From Forficula auricularia (Eukaryota > Arthropoda > Insecta > Dermaptera > Forficulidae): a DNA stretch of 64,000 bases. The stretch covers positions 9,831,652 to 9,895,651 of the forward strand of contig JALMQS010000055.1 in the NCBI GenBank assembly GCA_024734495.1, given 5' to 3'. The notes beneath the pieces were generated by a model. The model searched no databases. It saw only the letters and a program-made list of their open reading frames with translations, and had not been told where the DNA came from. Of this stretch, positions 32,238 to 41,210 are shown piece after piece; within the stretch, counting starts at the first letter, position 1, and every line of letters begins with the position of its first letter. A program made the position numbers and the translations under genes.

Positions 32238-33588
32238 GAAGTTTTAACCATGTTTAAGAATATTGAGATGTCATTAAATACATCTGTCACTTACATATTT
32301 ATCACTTATAAAAACTAGTAACATATTTTTTTTTTATTTATTTATTTTATTTGTAAAGATATAAAAAGTTAAAAATTCTAATATTTTCGCGGCCTCCCTA
32401 TATACTTTCCACGGCCCTCCGGTTCAGAATCGCTGGTTTAGAACACCAACACCAACAATTTGCATGAGGGAGGTGAGGGAATGAGAAAACGAAACATTAT
32501 TGTACAAAAGCAGAAAAAATAACCTTATAATTGCCCATGTGAATCTACGATACTTTATTAATTCTAGGATCACATACAAATATATGATAAATGATACATA
32601 AATAAGCGCTTAACTTTTTAAAACACGATGTGAAGGAATGACGGTTCAAAATGTAAACTTGGAAAAAAAAATTATTTTTAATAGTTTTAACACTGGTAAA
32701 TCTTATCACTCATAGCCGAGTCTGGTATATTTATAGAATATCAATATTGATAACTTCTAAAAACTATAAGGCAGCGTTCACTATATAATTTGAAATTATG
32801 TTTTAAACCTACTTTTACACAGCAGTGAGGAAATGATTCCTTTTTTTAAGGACGAATTTAAAATATATTTTTTGACTTTGCCGTTTGTCGTGTTTAAACT
32901 AAATACACATTTATGTACAGCCAGTACTATTACGATGTATAAATGAATAAGAATAATAAGATAGCAGACAGTTATAAAAAGCTTTTCGAATTAGCTCTTT
33001 GAATCTATGTGAATTTGGCGGTTGCGACACAGTGAGGGAATGATTTTATGGTATTTACTTGAACATATATTTTTTATTTATGATAAAAATGATAAATATG
33101 TTTTATAATTTGGTACGCCTAGGGATGTAGTTTCATAAAAAATTCTTTCTTACGAAAACTTATGATCCCATTTCACAGTAATCAACAAGGATATCAATTT
33201 CGATTTTTTTGAGAATCAGCCATATACATTTTTAAATGTTCACTAAATGAAATATTATGTTAATTGATTAAATATTATATCTCGAAATTATTTTTTTATT
33301 TTTTCAAAATTTGACCCGTAAACCCAAATGAGGAATTTTTTATTTCGTGATCTTAAACACAAAAGACTTCGTATCTTCCTGAAAGTCAACCCAAAATGGG
33401 TGGAGGTACACAAATTTTAATCGTCCATCCGGATTCGTGGGATTCGGAGGGTGATCAGAGTTGGGGAAGAAGAGAGAGTCCAGAGGACATTTTAAAGGTT
33501 GGTGGGGTGAATGATGGTCGGAGGTGTGTCTAGAAAGATAGGGGTCAGAGGGATGGATGGAGGCTAGCAAGAAACTCGCTAAAATAGA

Positions 33589-34325
33589 TAATTTTTAAGA
33601 AAAAAATAAAAACCGACTTCAAAAAATTAAATGCAACAAATAAAATACACTAAAAGGTATAAAATAATTATTATCTTATTTAGTTACAACTAAACGACGA
33701 AATATTAACATGAAATTACTTTTTGAAGTCGGTGCCAAACAAACTATACCTATAAGCGAGCATACCCTCCAAACGTACTAAGTAAGATCCGTCGAGTGCG
33801 ATTCATAAAAGGTATATGTTTGGCACCAACTTCAAAAAGTAATTTCATGTTAATATTTCGTCGTTTAGTTGTAACTAAATAAGATAATAATTATTTTATA
33901 CCTTTTAGTGTATTTTATTTGTTGCATTTAATTTTTTGAAGTCGGTTTTTATTTTTTTCTAAAAATTATTTTATTTTTCTCTTTTTAGTGATGTTATTAA
34001 TAGTGATCATATCATCAGAACTTGATCAAATTAATATGGCACCATCCCCAAGACACCCCCTATCGGATAAAAAAAGAACCATCGAAATCGGTTCATAAAC
34101 AAAGAGGTTAGGTCTAAACAAACCTAATAAAAAAGGTCTAATACCTATGAAAAAAAAACGAAAAAAAATGGGACCAATCGGAAGCTAGACTGGACCCAAT
34201 GCAAAAAAAATTTTCAAAATCGGTTGACAATTGGCGGAGATATGAGGTAACATAGGCACAAAAAAAAAAAAAAAAAAAATCAATCGAATAGAGAACCTCC
34301 TCCTTTTTTGAAGTCGGTTAAAAAT
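33589..34325. repeat. ACCGACTTCAAAAAA element with palindromic left part
   Basis: 33589-33735 (ACCGACTTCAAAAAATTAAA, then GTATAAAATAATTATTATC) is inverted at 33825-33970 around a spacer of about 90 bases containing GCGAGCATACCC. The unit continues to CCTCCTCCTTTTTTGAAGTC at 34300-34325. GAAGTCGGTT-type ends are common dispersed insect repeats. There is a poly-A run at 34260-34279. Class not determined. Confidence 0.55.
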
Positions 34326-34383
34326 GACCAGCATCAAAGATCGAAATGAAAATAATAAAATACTCGTACTTATTAATTTATAG

Positions 34384-34572
34384 ATAATTTAACTGAAATG
34401 GTGGTGACGTGGAGTACCCGAGATGCCACGAACAACACTCTCGTCGAATATGGAATTGGAGGACTTGTATTGCAAAAGGAAGGCTCAGCGAAATTGTTCC
34501 AAAATCCAGGCTCACCCGCCCAATATATTCACACTGTGCGACTCACCGATTTGACACCTGGAGAGAAATATG
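34384..34572 (+). CDS. ACP7: Purple acid phosphatase copy B, exon 2
   Basis: A 189-base exon encoding DNLTEMVVTWSTRDATNNTL, VEYGIGGLVLQKEGSAKLF, PGSPAQYIHTVRL and TDLTPGEKY, the fibronectin-like N-terminal domain. The acceptor TTTATAG and donor GTGAGT are intact; phase 1 at both sides. The start of the exon supplies AT, which needs a final G from exon 1 to make the Asp codon, confirming where exon 1 should end. Confidence 0.92.
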
Positions 34573-35602
34573 GTGAGTTCTTGGAAAATATTCCTCATGG
34601 CTCTTTGTATCGATCAGATTATTTCATTTAGGTTTGGAATCCGGTTATTAAGTTACCATTGTAATTGAACTAACTTATAAATTACGATTGGACAGAGTTA
34701 TCAATTACATTTAGGCTAAAAGATACCAATTAAAATTTTTAAATGGAGTTAGTCTTGTCAATTACATTTGTAAATGCACTTAGTGGTAAATATTCCTCAT
34801 AGCTCTTTGAATCGCTTAGGCCAAAATTCGCCAAACTACGGCCCTCGAGCCAAATTCGACCCTTGAAAATTTTCCATCCTGCTCACGGCTACTTCAGAAT
34901 TTATTCACAAATATTCACTATATTAAAAATTAATTAATTATAATATCGTATTGTTAATTTAATTTCCCTATAAAATATGTTATATTCGGCCCGCCTTAGT
35001 TTTAAATGTTCACATGTGGCCCTATATCTTTAAAAAGTTTTGGGACCCCTGTTTTAGGCTAGATTTCATTTAGATTAGGAGTCCTTTAACAAAATTACAA
35101 TAGTATTTGGACTTCGTACCATTCAAAAGTTATGGTTCTAAATGAATTTAATTACAAATTACGATTGGGCAGAGTTGCCAATTACAATTGAAAATAGACT
35201 TAGTTACTCGATACAATTAAAGTTACTTAGGTACTAATAACAAATGTAAATGACGTTAGTTAATATGCAATTACAAATGTAATTGTTTTAGACACCAATT
35301 ATAGACAGCACTTTGACTTAGGTAACACTTACGTTTATTGTAAGAATACTTTTTGAGTGAAACCATTTAGATTAAACATTTTTAATGATAGATTCTAACA
35401 ATATTTCGGCACCAAATTCTCGAGTTGTTTTCAAGTAATTACGAAGTCATGAGAGGAATTTTTTGAAGACTTCTTTATGATATGACGTCACAAACTCATC
35501 AACCATAGAAAAGTCATAATATCTGCAATTTACCAAAGATATAAGTATACTTAGTTATCACTTACAAATCAAAGTGACTAAGTTCCCAATTAAAATTGTA
35601 TA
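34573..35602. repeat. Intron 2 of copy B, AATTAC-type repeats
   Basis: Dominated by variants of AATTACAATTG, GTTATCAATTAC and TTAGTTAC like those in intron 2 of copy A. A short stretch at 34825-35055 (CTACGGCCCTCGAGCC to GGGACCCC) looks like a decayed hAT-type end pair. No exon seen. Confidence 0.5.
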
Positions 35603-36063
35603 TAGTATTTTCTATTTCAATTATTTTCAAATGTAACTTTTTTTTTTTTTTTTTTTTTGTTTTTTTTTTTGGCTTTTCGGCCTTTCTAGCCATAAGCCAT
35701 TTACGATACTATATATTTTTATTTAAATTTGTCTCTACCTCGGGGGTCAGATTTTAGCCGGATGCCTCGAGTCCGGATTCGAACTCGGGTCCTCTTGGTT
35801 AGCTGGCTGACATGCTACCGCCTAGCCTACCCGACCCCCCTCAAATGTAACTTGTTAATATACTAATAGTATTAGGTTTTGCTCTAATTTGTGTAATTTC
35901 CAAATCATGAGTGATTCGAGATCCTGCTTTTATCTAGTTATTAATTACGATTGAAAATAGTAATTGTAATTAAGTTATTAATGCATGTGTACAGGAGAAG
36001 AAGGGAGAAATGATAAAAAAAAAATTGGAATTAATTTTTCGATTACATTTCTAATTGTAAGTG
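35603..36063 (+). repeat. Duplicated intron segment, left copy (SINE-filled)
   Basis: TAGTATTTTCTATTTCAATT onwards, interrupted by a SINE, then CTTGTTAATATACTAATAGT to GATTACATTTCTAATTGTAA. The right copy at 38389-38636 is nearly identical and lacks the SINE. The two copies lie on either side of the 100-N gap. Confidence 0.85.
35640..35840 (-). mobile_element. tRNA-derived SINE with poly(A) and 13-bp target duplication
   Basis: TCAAATGTAACTT flanks it at 35627-35639 and 35841-35853. On the minus strand the head has GGTCGGGTAGGCTAGGCGG and the B box GAGTTCGAATCC, followed by a roughly 100-bp body and an A-rich tail (35640-35672 on the plus strand as T). The empty site is at 38410-38430. This is a second SINE family, different from 12080 and 28321. 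Confidence 0.88.
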
Positions 36064-36651
36064 TGTTGTGCCGCCGACAATTATTTTCCTTGAATATAAA
36101 TATAATTATTCTTAAGGGCAATATTTTGGCGATCGGCTTCCCTTTTGATCCTCGGATATGACCATTTCACAATAGGAAAGGGACTTTACAACTTCCTGGA
36201 CCTAAATATCAGATGGCTCTTAACACGAGTCGTAAATAAATGTCAGATGGCCTTTAGCCCAGATGTGTATTATAAATTCATTTTTGCGTGGGAAATATCT
36301 AAAGATTGAAATTTCCCGAAATGGGAGGAATGATTTTAGGATACGCCCCGCTAATTAAGAATTTGGCCTATGAGAAGGAATCTTAAAATTTCGAGAGACA
36401 GGCAGGTTTTGAGAGAGTTGAGAGAGCGGCAGTCGAAGCTGAAATCCACTTGGGATCAGACGAGTTCTGATCTGAAGCCGACTGGGGGTAGTCAGTTGCC
36501 AATTGGAGTTGAGAGAGGAGTGTTAAGCTCTCCAGCCATCAGCTATGGAGAAATGTATTAATTATAATTAACTAATAAAAATAATCAATATTAAATAATG
36601 CTCTTTCTTTGAACGATCTCTCCTACTTCAATTAAATCACCAATCAGCATC
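36064..36651 (+). mobile_element. LTR, truncated by the assembly gap
   Basis: Starts TGTTGTGCCGCCGACAA and matches the complement of the solo LTR at 21127-21790, including GGCTTCCCTTTTGATCCTC, CAGCCATCAGC and TCTCCTACTTCAATTA. It runs into the N gap at 36652 before its 3' end. Whether a full provirus or a solo LTR lies here is unknown. Confidence 0.75.
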
Positions 36652-36751
36652 NNNNNNNNNNNNNNNNNNNNNNNNNNNNNNNNNNNNNNNNNNNNNNNNN
36701 NNNNNNNNNNNNNNNNNNNNNNNNNNNNNNNNNNNNNNNNNNNNNNNNNNN
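36652..36751. other. Assembly gap, exactly 100 N
   Basis: One hundred N, the usual placeholder for a gap of unknown size. It cuts the LTR on its left and the outermost TIR bases of a mariner on its right. Confidence 0.98.
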
Positions 36752-38022
36752 AAGTAATTGCGGATTTCACTCATAGATGGCTTCAGTTGAATTTTTAGGT
36801 TTGTTGGCGTAGTCCAAATGTAAAACACATTTTGTTATTTGATAGTTGGCAATTCAGCTGTCAATCAGTAAAAAAAGTTTTTTGATCGGTTGCGTAGTTT
36901 TCGTTTGGCGTTCGTTGAAAAATGGAAAATCAAAAGGAACATTTTCGTCATATTTTGCTTTTTTATTTCCGCAAAGGGAAAAACGCATCGCAAGCTCACA
37001 AAAAGTTATGTGCTGTTTATGGCGACGAAGCCTTAAAAGAACGGCAGTGTCAAAATTGGTTTGCCAAATTTCGTTCTGGTGATTTTTCACTCAAAGATGA
37101 AAAACGCTCTGGTCGTCCAGTTGAAGTTGATGACGACCTAATCAAAGCAATAATCGATTCGGATCGTCACAGTACAACACGTGAGATTGCAGAGAAGCTT
37201 CATGTATCACATACATGCATTGAAAATCACTTAAAACAACTTGGCTATGTTCAAAAACTCGATACATGGGTTCCTCACGAACTGAAAGAAACGCATTTAA
37301 CGCAACGCATTAACATCTGCGATTTGCTAAAGAAACGTAATGAAAATGATCCATTTTTAAAACGACTGATAACTGGCGATGAAAAATGGGTTGTTTACAA
37401 CAATATCAAGCGGAAAAGATCGTGGAGCAGGCCAGGTGAACCAGCTCAAACAACATCAAAAGCTGGTATTCATCAAAAGAAGGTTTTGTTATCAGTTTGG
37501 TGGGATTACAAAGGAATTGTCTACTTTGAACTCTTACCACCCAACCGAACGATCAATTCTGTTGTCTACATTGAACAACTAACGAAATTAAACAATGCAG
37601 TTGAAGAAAAGCGGGCCGAATTGACAAATCGAAAAGGTGTTGTATTCCATCATGACAATGCAAGGCCACACACATCTTTGGTCACTCGGCAAAAATTATT
37701 GGAGCTTGGTTGGGATGTTTTGCCACATCCACCATATAGTCCTGACCTTGCACCATCTGATTACTTTTTATTTCGATCTTTACAAAACTCCTTGAATGGT
37801 AAAAATTTCAATAATGATGATGATGTCAAATTGTACCTGATTCAGTTTTTTGCTAATAAAAACCAGAAGTTTTATGAACGTGGGATTATGATGCTGCCTG
37901 AAAGATGGCAAAAGGTCATTGATCAAAATGGGCAATACATTACAGAATAAAGTTATTTAGTTCCATGAAAGAATTGTCTTTGATTTTCTAAACAAAATCC
38001 GCAATTACTTAGTTGCCAATCC
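36752..38022 (+). mobile_element. Mariner element, family 3, apparently intact
   Basis: The right TIR is AAATCCGCAATTACTTAG and continues to GTTGCCAA; the left TIR starts at the gap edge with AAGTAATTGCGGATTT, so about a dozen outer bases fall in the gap. It carries a full transposase ORF (36922-37950). It lies in intron 2 of phosphatase copy B. Confidence 0.88.
36922..37950 (+). CDS. Mariner transposase, full length, catalytic triad intact
   Basis: 342 residues, the normal mariner length. Residues about 1-110 form the paired-type helix-turn-helix DNA-binding region (HILLFYFRKGKNASQAHKKL, QNWFAKFRSGDFSLKDEKRS with GRPVEVDDD, then STTREIAEKLHVSHTCIENH). The WVPHEL linker motif is present at about 137. 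The catalytic triad is in TGDEKW (first Asp, about 153), FHHDNARPHTS (second, about 246) and YSPDLAPSDY (third), with exactly 34 residues between the second and third: DD34D. The C-terminus MLPERWQKVIDQNGQYI is typical. The enzyme cuts at the TIRs and reinserts at TA. No stop or frameshift is visible, unlike all other mariners in this window, so it may be recently active. Confidence 0.95.
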   Translation: MENQKEHFRHILLFYFRKGKNASQAHKKLCAVYGDEALKERQCQNWFAKFRSGDFSLKDEKRSGRPVEVDDDLIKAIIDSDRHSTTREIAEKLHVSHTCIENHLKQLGYVQKLDTWVPHELKETHLTQRINICDLLKKRNENDPFLKRLITGDEKWVVYNNIKRKRSWSRPGEPAQTTSKAGIHQKKVLLSVWWDYKGIVYFELLPPNRTINSVVYIEQLTKLNNAVEEKRAELTNRKGVVFHHDNARPHTSLVTRQKLLELGWDVLPHPPYSPDLAPSDYFLFRSLQNSLNGKNFNNDDDVKLYLIQFFANKNQKFYERGIMMLPERWQKVIDQNGQYITE

Positions 38023-38033
38023 AATATTTATAA

Positions 38034-38388
38034 CAAGCTGCAAGCTTCGGCGGCCCTCTTGCTAGCCAGGGGGCACGCCCCCTGGACCCCCAACCCAAGT
38101 ACCCCACCCTCACACTCCACTCCCACCCACCAGACCCCCGAAACCCACCCAGCACCACTACCCCCCGCACAATGCACCCGTGCCCAACCCCGCCCCCACA
38201 CCACCACCCCAACACCATCCTTCACCCAATTATTTGATAATTTTCATTAATGCGCCCCCCCCCAAACCCCCTTTTGGGGTCAAAATATCAAAACGTTATA
38301 TAACTAAAAACGTAAGCTAGAAGACATCTAATAGAAATATGAAATTTCATAATAGTCCCTTCAGCCGTTTTGACGTGAATCGTGACCA
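38034..38388 (-). mobile_element. Helitron 3' fragment, CTTG end
   Basis: On the minus strand: C-rich tail, CTGGCTAGCAAGAGGGCCGC, CGAAGC, TTGCAG, CTTG and T at 38034. It is the same family as 13376-14613 with a CTAG-to-CTTG change and a damaged hairpin. The other end stops abruptly at the duplicated intron segment (38389). Confidence 0.65.
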
Positions 38389-38636
38389 TAGTATTTTCTA
38401 TTTCAATTATTTCCAAATGTAACTTGTTAATGTACTAATAGTATTAGGTTTTGTTCTAATTTGTGCTAATTTCCAAATCATGAGTGATTCGAGATCCTGC
38501 TTTTATCTAGTTATTAATTACGATTGAAAATAGTAATTGTAATTAAGTTATTAATGCATGTGTACAGGAGAAGAAGGGAGAAATGATAAAAAAAATTGGA
38601 ATTAATTTTTTCGATTACATTTGTAATTGTAAGTGA
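38389..38636 (+). repeat. Duplicated intron segment, right copy (empty site)
   Basis: TAGTATTTTCTATTTCAATT through TTTCCAAATGTAACTTGTTA to GTAATTGTAAGTG, nearly identical to 35603-35626 joined to 35854-36063. Leads directly into exon 3. Confidence 0.85.
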
Positions 38637-38694
38637 TCAATTACAACCACGACATATAAAATTTTGTATTTCAATTTCTTGCAACTGATTTTAG

Positions 38695-38903
38695 ATTATC
38701 ATTGCGGAAGTGATCTCGGATGGTCAGAGCTGTTGTTCTTTACCGCCCCGAAAGATGACCCCAAATGGGCTCCTCAGCTGGCTGTTTTCGGGGACATGGG
38801 CAACGAGAATCCTCAGTCTCTGCCCAGACTGCAGGAGGAAACCCAGAGGGGGCTCTACGATGCTATTTTGCATGTCGGCGACTTCGCTTATGATATGTAC
38901 ATG
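38695..38903 (+). CDS. ACP7: Purple acid phosphatase copy B, exon 3
   Basis: A 209-base exon: DYHCGSDLGWSELLFFTAP, APQLAVFGDMGNENPQS and AILHVGDFAYDMYM, carrying metal motifs I (GDMG) and II (GDFAYD). The acceptor ACTGATTTTAG and donor GTAACT are intact. Only two residues differ from copy A, and most of the roughly ten base changes are silent third positions, a sign of purifying selection or recent gene conversion. Confidence 0.93.
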
Positions 38904-39070
38904 GTAACTTATATCTTATATTATTTATTTAGGATAGGTATTATATGTTATGGTGTGAAATTAGGCATTGTATATATAATAAATATAGTGCCCATCAAGT
39001 CATCTGTTTCCAAATCTATTATCTGCCAAAGGTGAACTTTATGTAACGTTTTCTTCTCATAGTTTACATC

Positions 39071-39224
39071 GAGGGGTGAACCGCGACATAAAATCGTGTA
39101 CACCTACTTCCACTTCCACTTTCATTTCCAAGTAGAAGACAATAGATGACAATAGATTATCTAATGAATTCCAAAATAATTCCAAAGACGGTGTACACCT
39201 AATAGTAATCGCGGTTCACCCCTC
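39071..39224. mobile_element. MITE family P, intact copy
   Basis: Perfect TIR GAGGGGTGAACCGCGA at both ends of a 154-bp element, with inner inverted GTGTACACCTA blocks. Lies in intron 3 of copy B. Other copies: 27511 and 31937. Confidence 0.8.
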
Positions 39225-39248
39225 GGTTTACATGTACCTACCTATATA

Positions 39249-39860
39249 TTAGGTGTACAAATAGGTTTTGAGGGATTTACAAAAGATGGCGTAACTAGCA
39301 TTAAATCGCATCGGATCATCTTGTAACCATATTTATGTTAAAGCGTCATCATTTCCTTATAAAAATCAGTATCTATCATTTCGCTGAAGTGTAAGCAACA
39401 TACTTTCTTTGTGCTCTAACCATGTCAACCTGTGTGCCAATAAAATTCAATTTGCGGGAAGCGCTGCTTTTTTGTTTTCATTTGAAAAAAGTGCAGCTGA
39501 TGGACATCGATTGCTGAGTGAAGCATATGGGGAACAAGCTCCATCAATAAAAACATGCGAGTACTGGTTCCGGCATTTTAAAAGTGCCGATTTTGACACC
39601 AGCGACAAAGAACGCGAAGGGAGGCCAGTAAAGTTTGAAGGCGATGAGTTGGAGGCGTTATTGGATCAAGAAGAGCTCGCTGAAACCTTGAAAGGGACTC
39701 AACATGAATTTTTTCAACGCGGAATCCGTATGCTGCCTGAAAGATGTGGAAAAGTCGTAGATAAGGATGGACAATACTTTGAATAAAATACATTGTTCAA
39801 TTTCTCTGAATAAAGCTTCAAAGGTACAAAAAAACCCTCAGAACTTATCTGTAGACCTAA
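39249..39860 (+). mobile_element. Internally deleted mariner, family 4
   Basis: TIRs TTAGGTGTACAAATAGG and the complement ending TCTGTAGACCTAA bound about 610 bp. The plus-strand frame at 39409-39786 joins a mariner N-terminus (LLSEAYGEQAPSIKTCEYWF, FKSADFDTSDKEREGRPVKF, LEALLDQE) directly to the extreme C-terminus (FFQRGIRMLPERCGKVVDKD). The whole DDD catalytic region is deleted in frame. It could only move with help from a full-length relative. Confidence 0.82.
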
Positions 39861-40032
39861 ATATACCTACTTCCCATTCTATAAGACATAAACTTTCACT
39901 AGATCTTTCACGGTGGTAGAATAGTTCACCAAACAATTCGTTTTTGGATACGTTCTGTTTGGTATAAGTCCACGAATCTGGAATGCATTAAGTACGTATA
40001 CCAAGTTTCCACTGTACTTTTATACTTTCCAG

Positions 40033-40130
40033 GAAAAAGGACAAATCGGCGATGAATTCATGAACCAAATCCAAAATATTGCTGGATACCTGCCATATAT
40101 GACTTGTCCTGGAAATCACGAAGAAAAATA
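40033..40130 (+). CDS. ACP7: Purple acid phosphatase copy B, exon 4; donor lost
   Basis: 98 bases, EKGQIGDEFMNQIQNIAG, then YLPYMTCPGNHEEKY, with motif III GNHE. The acceptor TTTCCAG is intact. The exon must end at 40130 in phase 2 to join exon 5 (TA plus T gives Tyr), but the following bases are TAATTA where copy A has GTAAAT. A single deleted G would explain it. Unspliced, the frame stops at 40142-40144 within the 64-base intron. This is the second damaged donor in copy B. Confidence 0.85.
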
Positions 40131-40194
40131 TAATTACACTTATTGACTTTATTAGTATATTCACATAATTAATACATTTATATTTTTCTTTCAG

Positions 40195-40372
40195 TAATTT
40201 TAGTGATTACAAAAATCGTTTCAATATGCCAGGTGAATATGGCGAATTGTTTTATAGCTTCAATTTAGGTCCAGTGCATTACATTTCCATTTCAACTGAG
40301 GTTTATTATTTTCTCAATTATGGAGTGAAACAATTATTCAAGCAATACGACTGGCTGGAGAAGGATCTACAG
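40195..40372 (+). CDS. ACP7: Purple acid phosphatase copy B, exon 5
   Basis: 178 bases after TTTCTTTCAG; encodes NFSDYKNRFNMPGEYGELFY, SFNLGPVHYISISTEVYYF and YDWLEKDLQ. The R-F-MPG and YSF-LGPVH-I-ISTE strings are characteristic of metazoan ACP7 between the GNHE and GHRP motifs. The donor is GTGATA, phase 0. Its counterpart in copy A is outside the window. Confidence 0.92.
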
Positions 40373-40715
40373 GTGATATTTCTATTATTTTTTTCCACTT
40401 ATATTATAAGGGCTTCATTTACGCAAACACTTATTTGCTTTCTTGTTAGATAGATAAAAACAGATTCGCCAACTGCTTATCCCTTTGAATTAAGGACCTA
40501 CAACAATCAATCAATCGACAGACACATTCGACCTCAAAAATAAAATAAAAAATAAAATTCTTCTTTTCACGGTGCATGAGTCGATTCTGGCCTAAACAAT
40601 CCTTCTCACTTCAATATTATTTTAAATAAGCCGAAGAGAGTCGGATACCAAGGGATCCATCCATACCTTTATATGGCTCGGTAATTTAAATAAGAAAGAG
40701 CCAATCAAATTAAAG

Positions 40716-41210
40716 TTACTACAAGAATTCAGAAGCGAGCAATTAAACTAATAGGAGACCCGGCTCTAACCAACTCACTCGACTCCCTGGCTCACCGAAG
40801 AACCGTTTCTGCCCTTTCCCTGTACTACAGATACTATCACGGTGTCTGTTCAGTCGAGCTGAAATCAATTATCCCCCCTAAAGCCCTCTTTACGAGAAAA
40901 ACGCGGTTTTCGAACGCTCAGCACCCCTTCGCTGTCAAATTGGATAAAAGTCGAACAAGCGCTTTCGCCAACTCTTTTATCCCTATGACCTACAGAGACT
41001 GGAACTCGCTCCCTGCCACCATCTTTCCCGCGACTTATAACCTTCAGCTATTTAAGACCCTTATCCACAGATACCTTCGACCCCCGCCCAGCCCATAAAA
41101 TTATTTCTTCTTCTTTTCACGATGGAGGGGCCAACCCAGGCCTTTAGGGGTTGCACCTTTTTGGTGTAAATCCTTCTCTCATCATTTTCATAAAAAAAAG
41201 ATGAGAGAAT
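40716..41210 (+). pseudogene. LINE C-terminal ORF and 3' UTR, 5'-truncated
   Basis: An open frame 40716-41098 encodes TTRIQKRAIKLIGDPALTN, LAHRRTVSALSLYYRYYHG, then AQHPFAVKLDKSRTSAFANS, DWNSLPATIFPATYNL and HRYLRPPPSP-stop, the C-terminal end of a non-LTR retrotransposon polyprotein (CR1/jockey-like). The 3' UTR carries TTGCACCTTTTTGGTGTAA and ends TCATCATTTTCAT plus A-rich tail. Other pieces of the family: 49740-49810, 59443-59758 (minus) and 19625-19670 (minus). Confidence 0.8.

Larger units (their letters stand above)
31016..32435. mobile_element. hAT element with 8-bp GTTTAGAA duplication
   Basis: Begins CAGTGGTTCTTAACC and ends GGTTCAGAATCGCTG, flanked by GTTTAGAA at 31008-31015 and 32436-32443. 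Element E copy 1 has a single GCTTAGAA near 20570, the empty site. Repeated CGCGGCCCCC and GCGGCC motifs lie near both ends. It is internally deleted, with a transposase remnant on the minus strand and a nested family-P MITE. Confidence 0.88.
30743..33221. mobile_element. TIR element E, copy 2
   Basis: GGGTGATTCTCAAAAAAAAA at the left and TTTTTTGAGAATCAGCC at the right. Colinear with 18163-18201 plus 20394-21991, and carrying the same GTGAGGGAATGA motifs. It contains a hAT element (31016-32435) absent from copy 1 and lacks copy 1's foldback and LTR. Confidence 0.7.

Noticed and set aside
36637..36828. Reading frame across the N gap
   Set aside because: It consists mostly of undetermined residues over the 100-N assembly gap.
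38009..38250. G/C-rich frames on both strands
   Set aside because: Same low-complexity Helitron tail as at 14099; no coding evidence.
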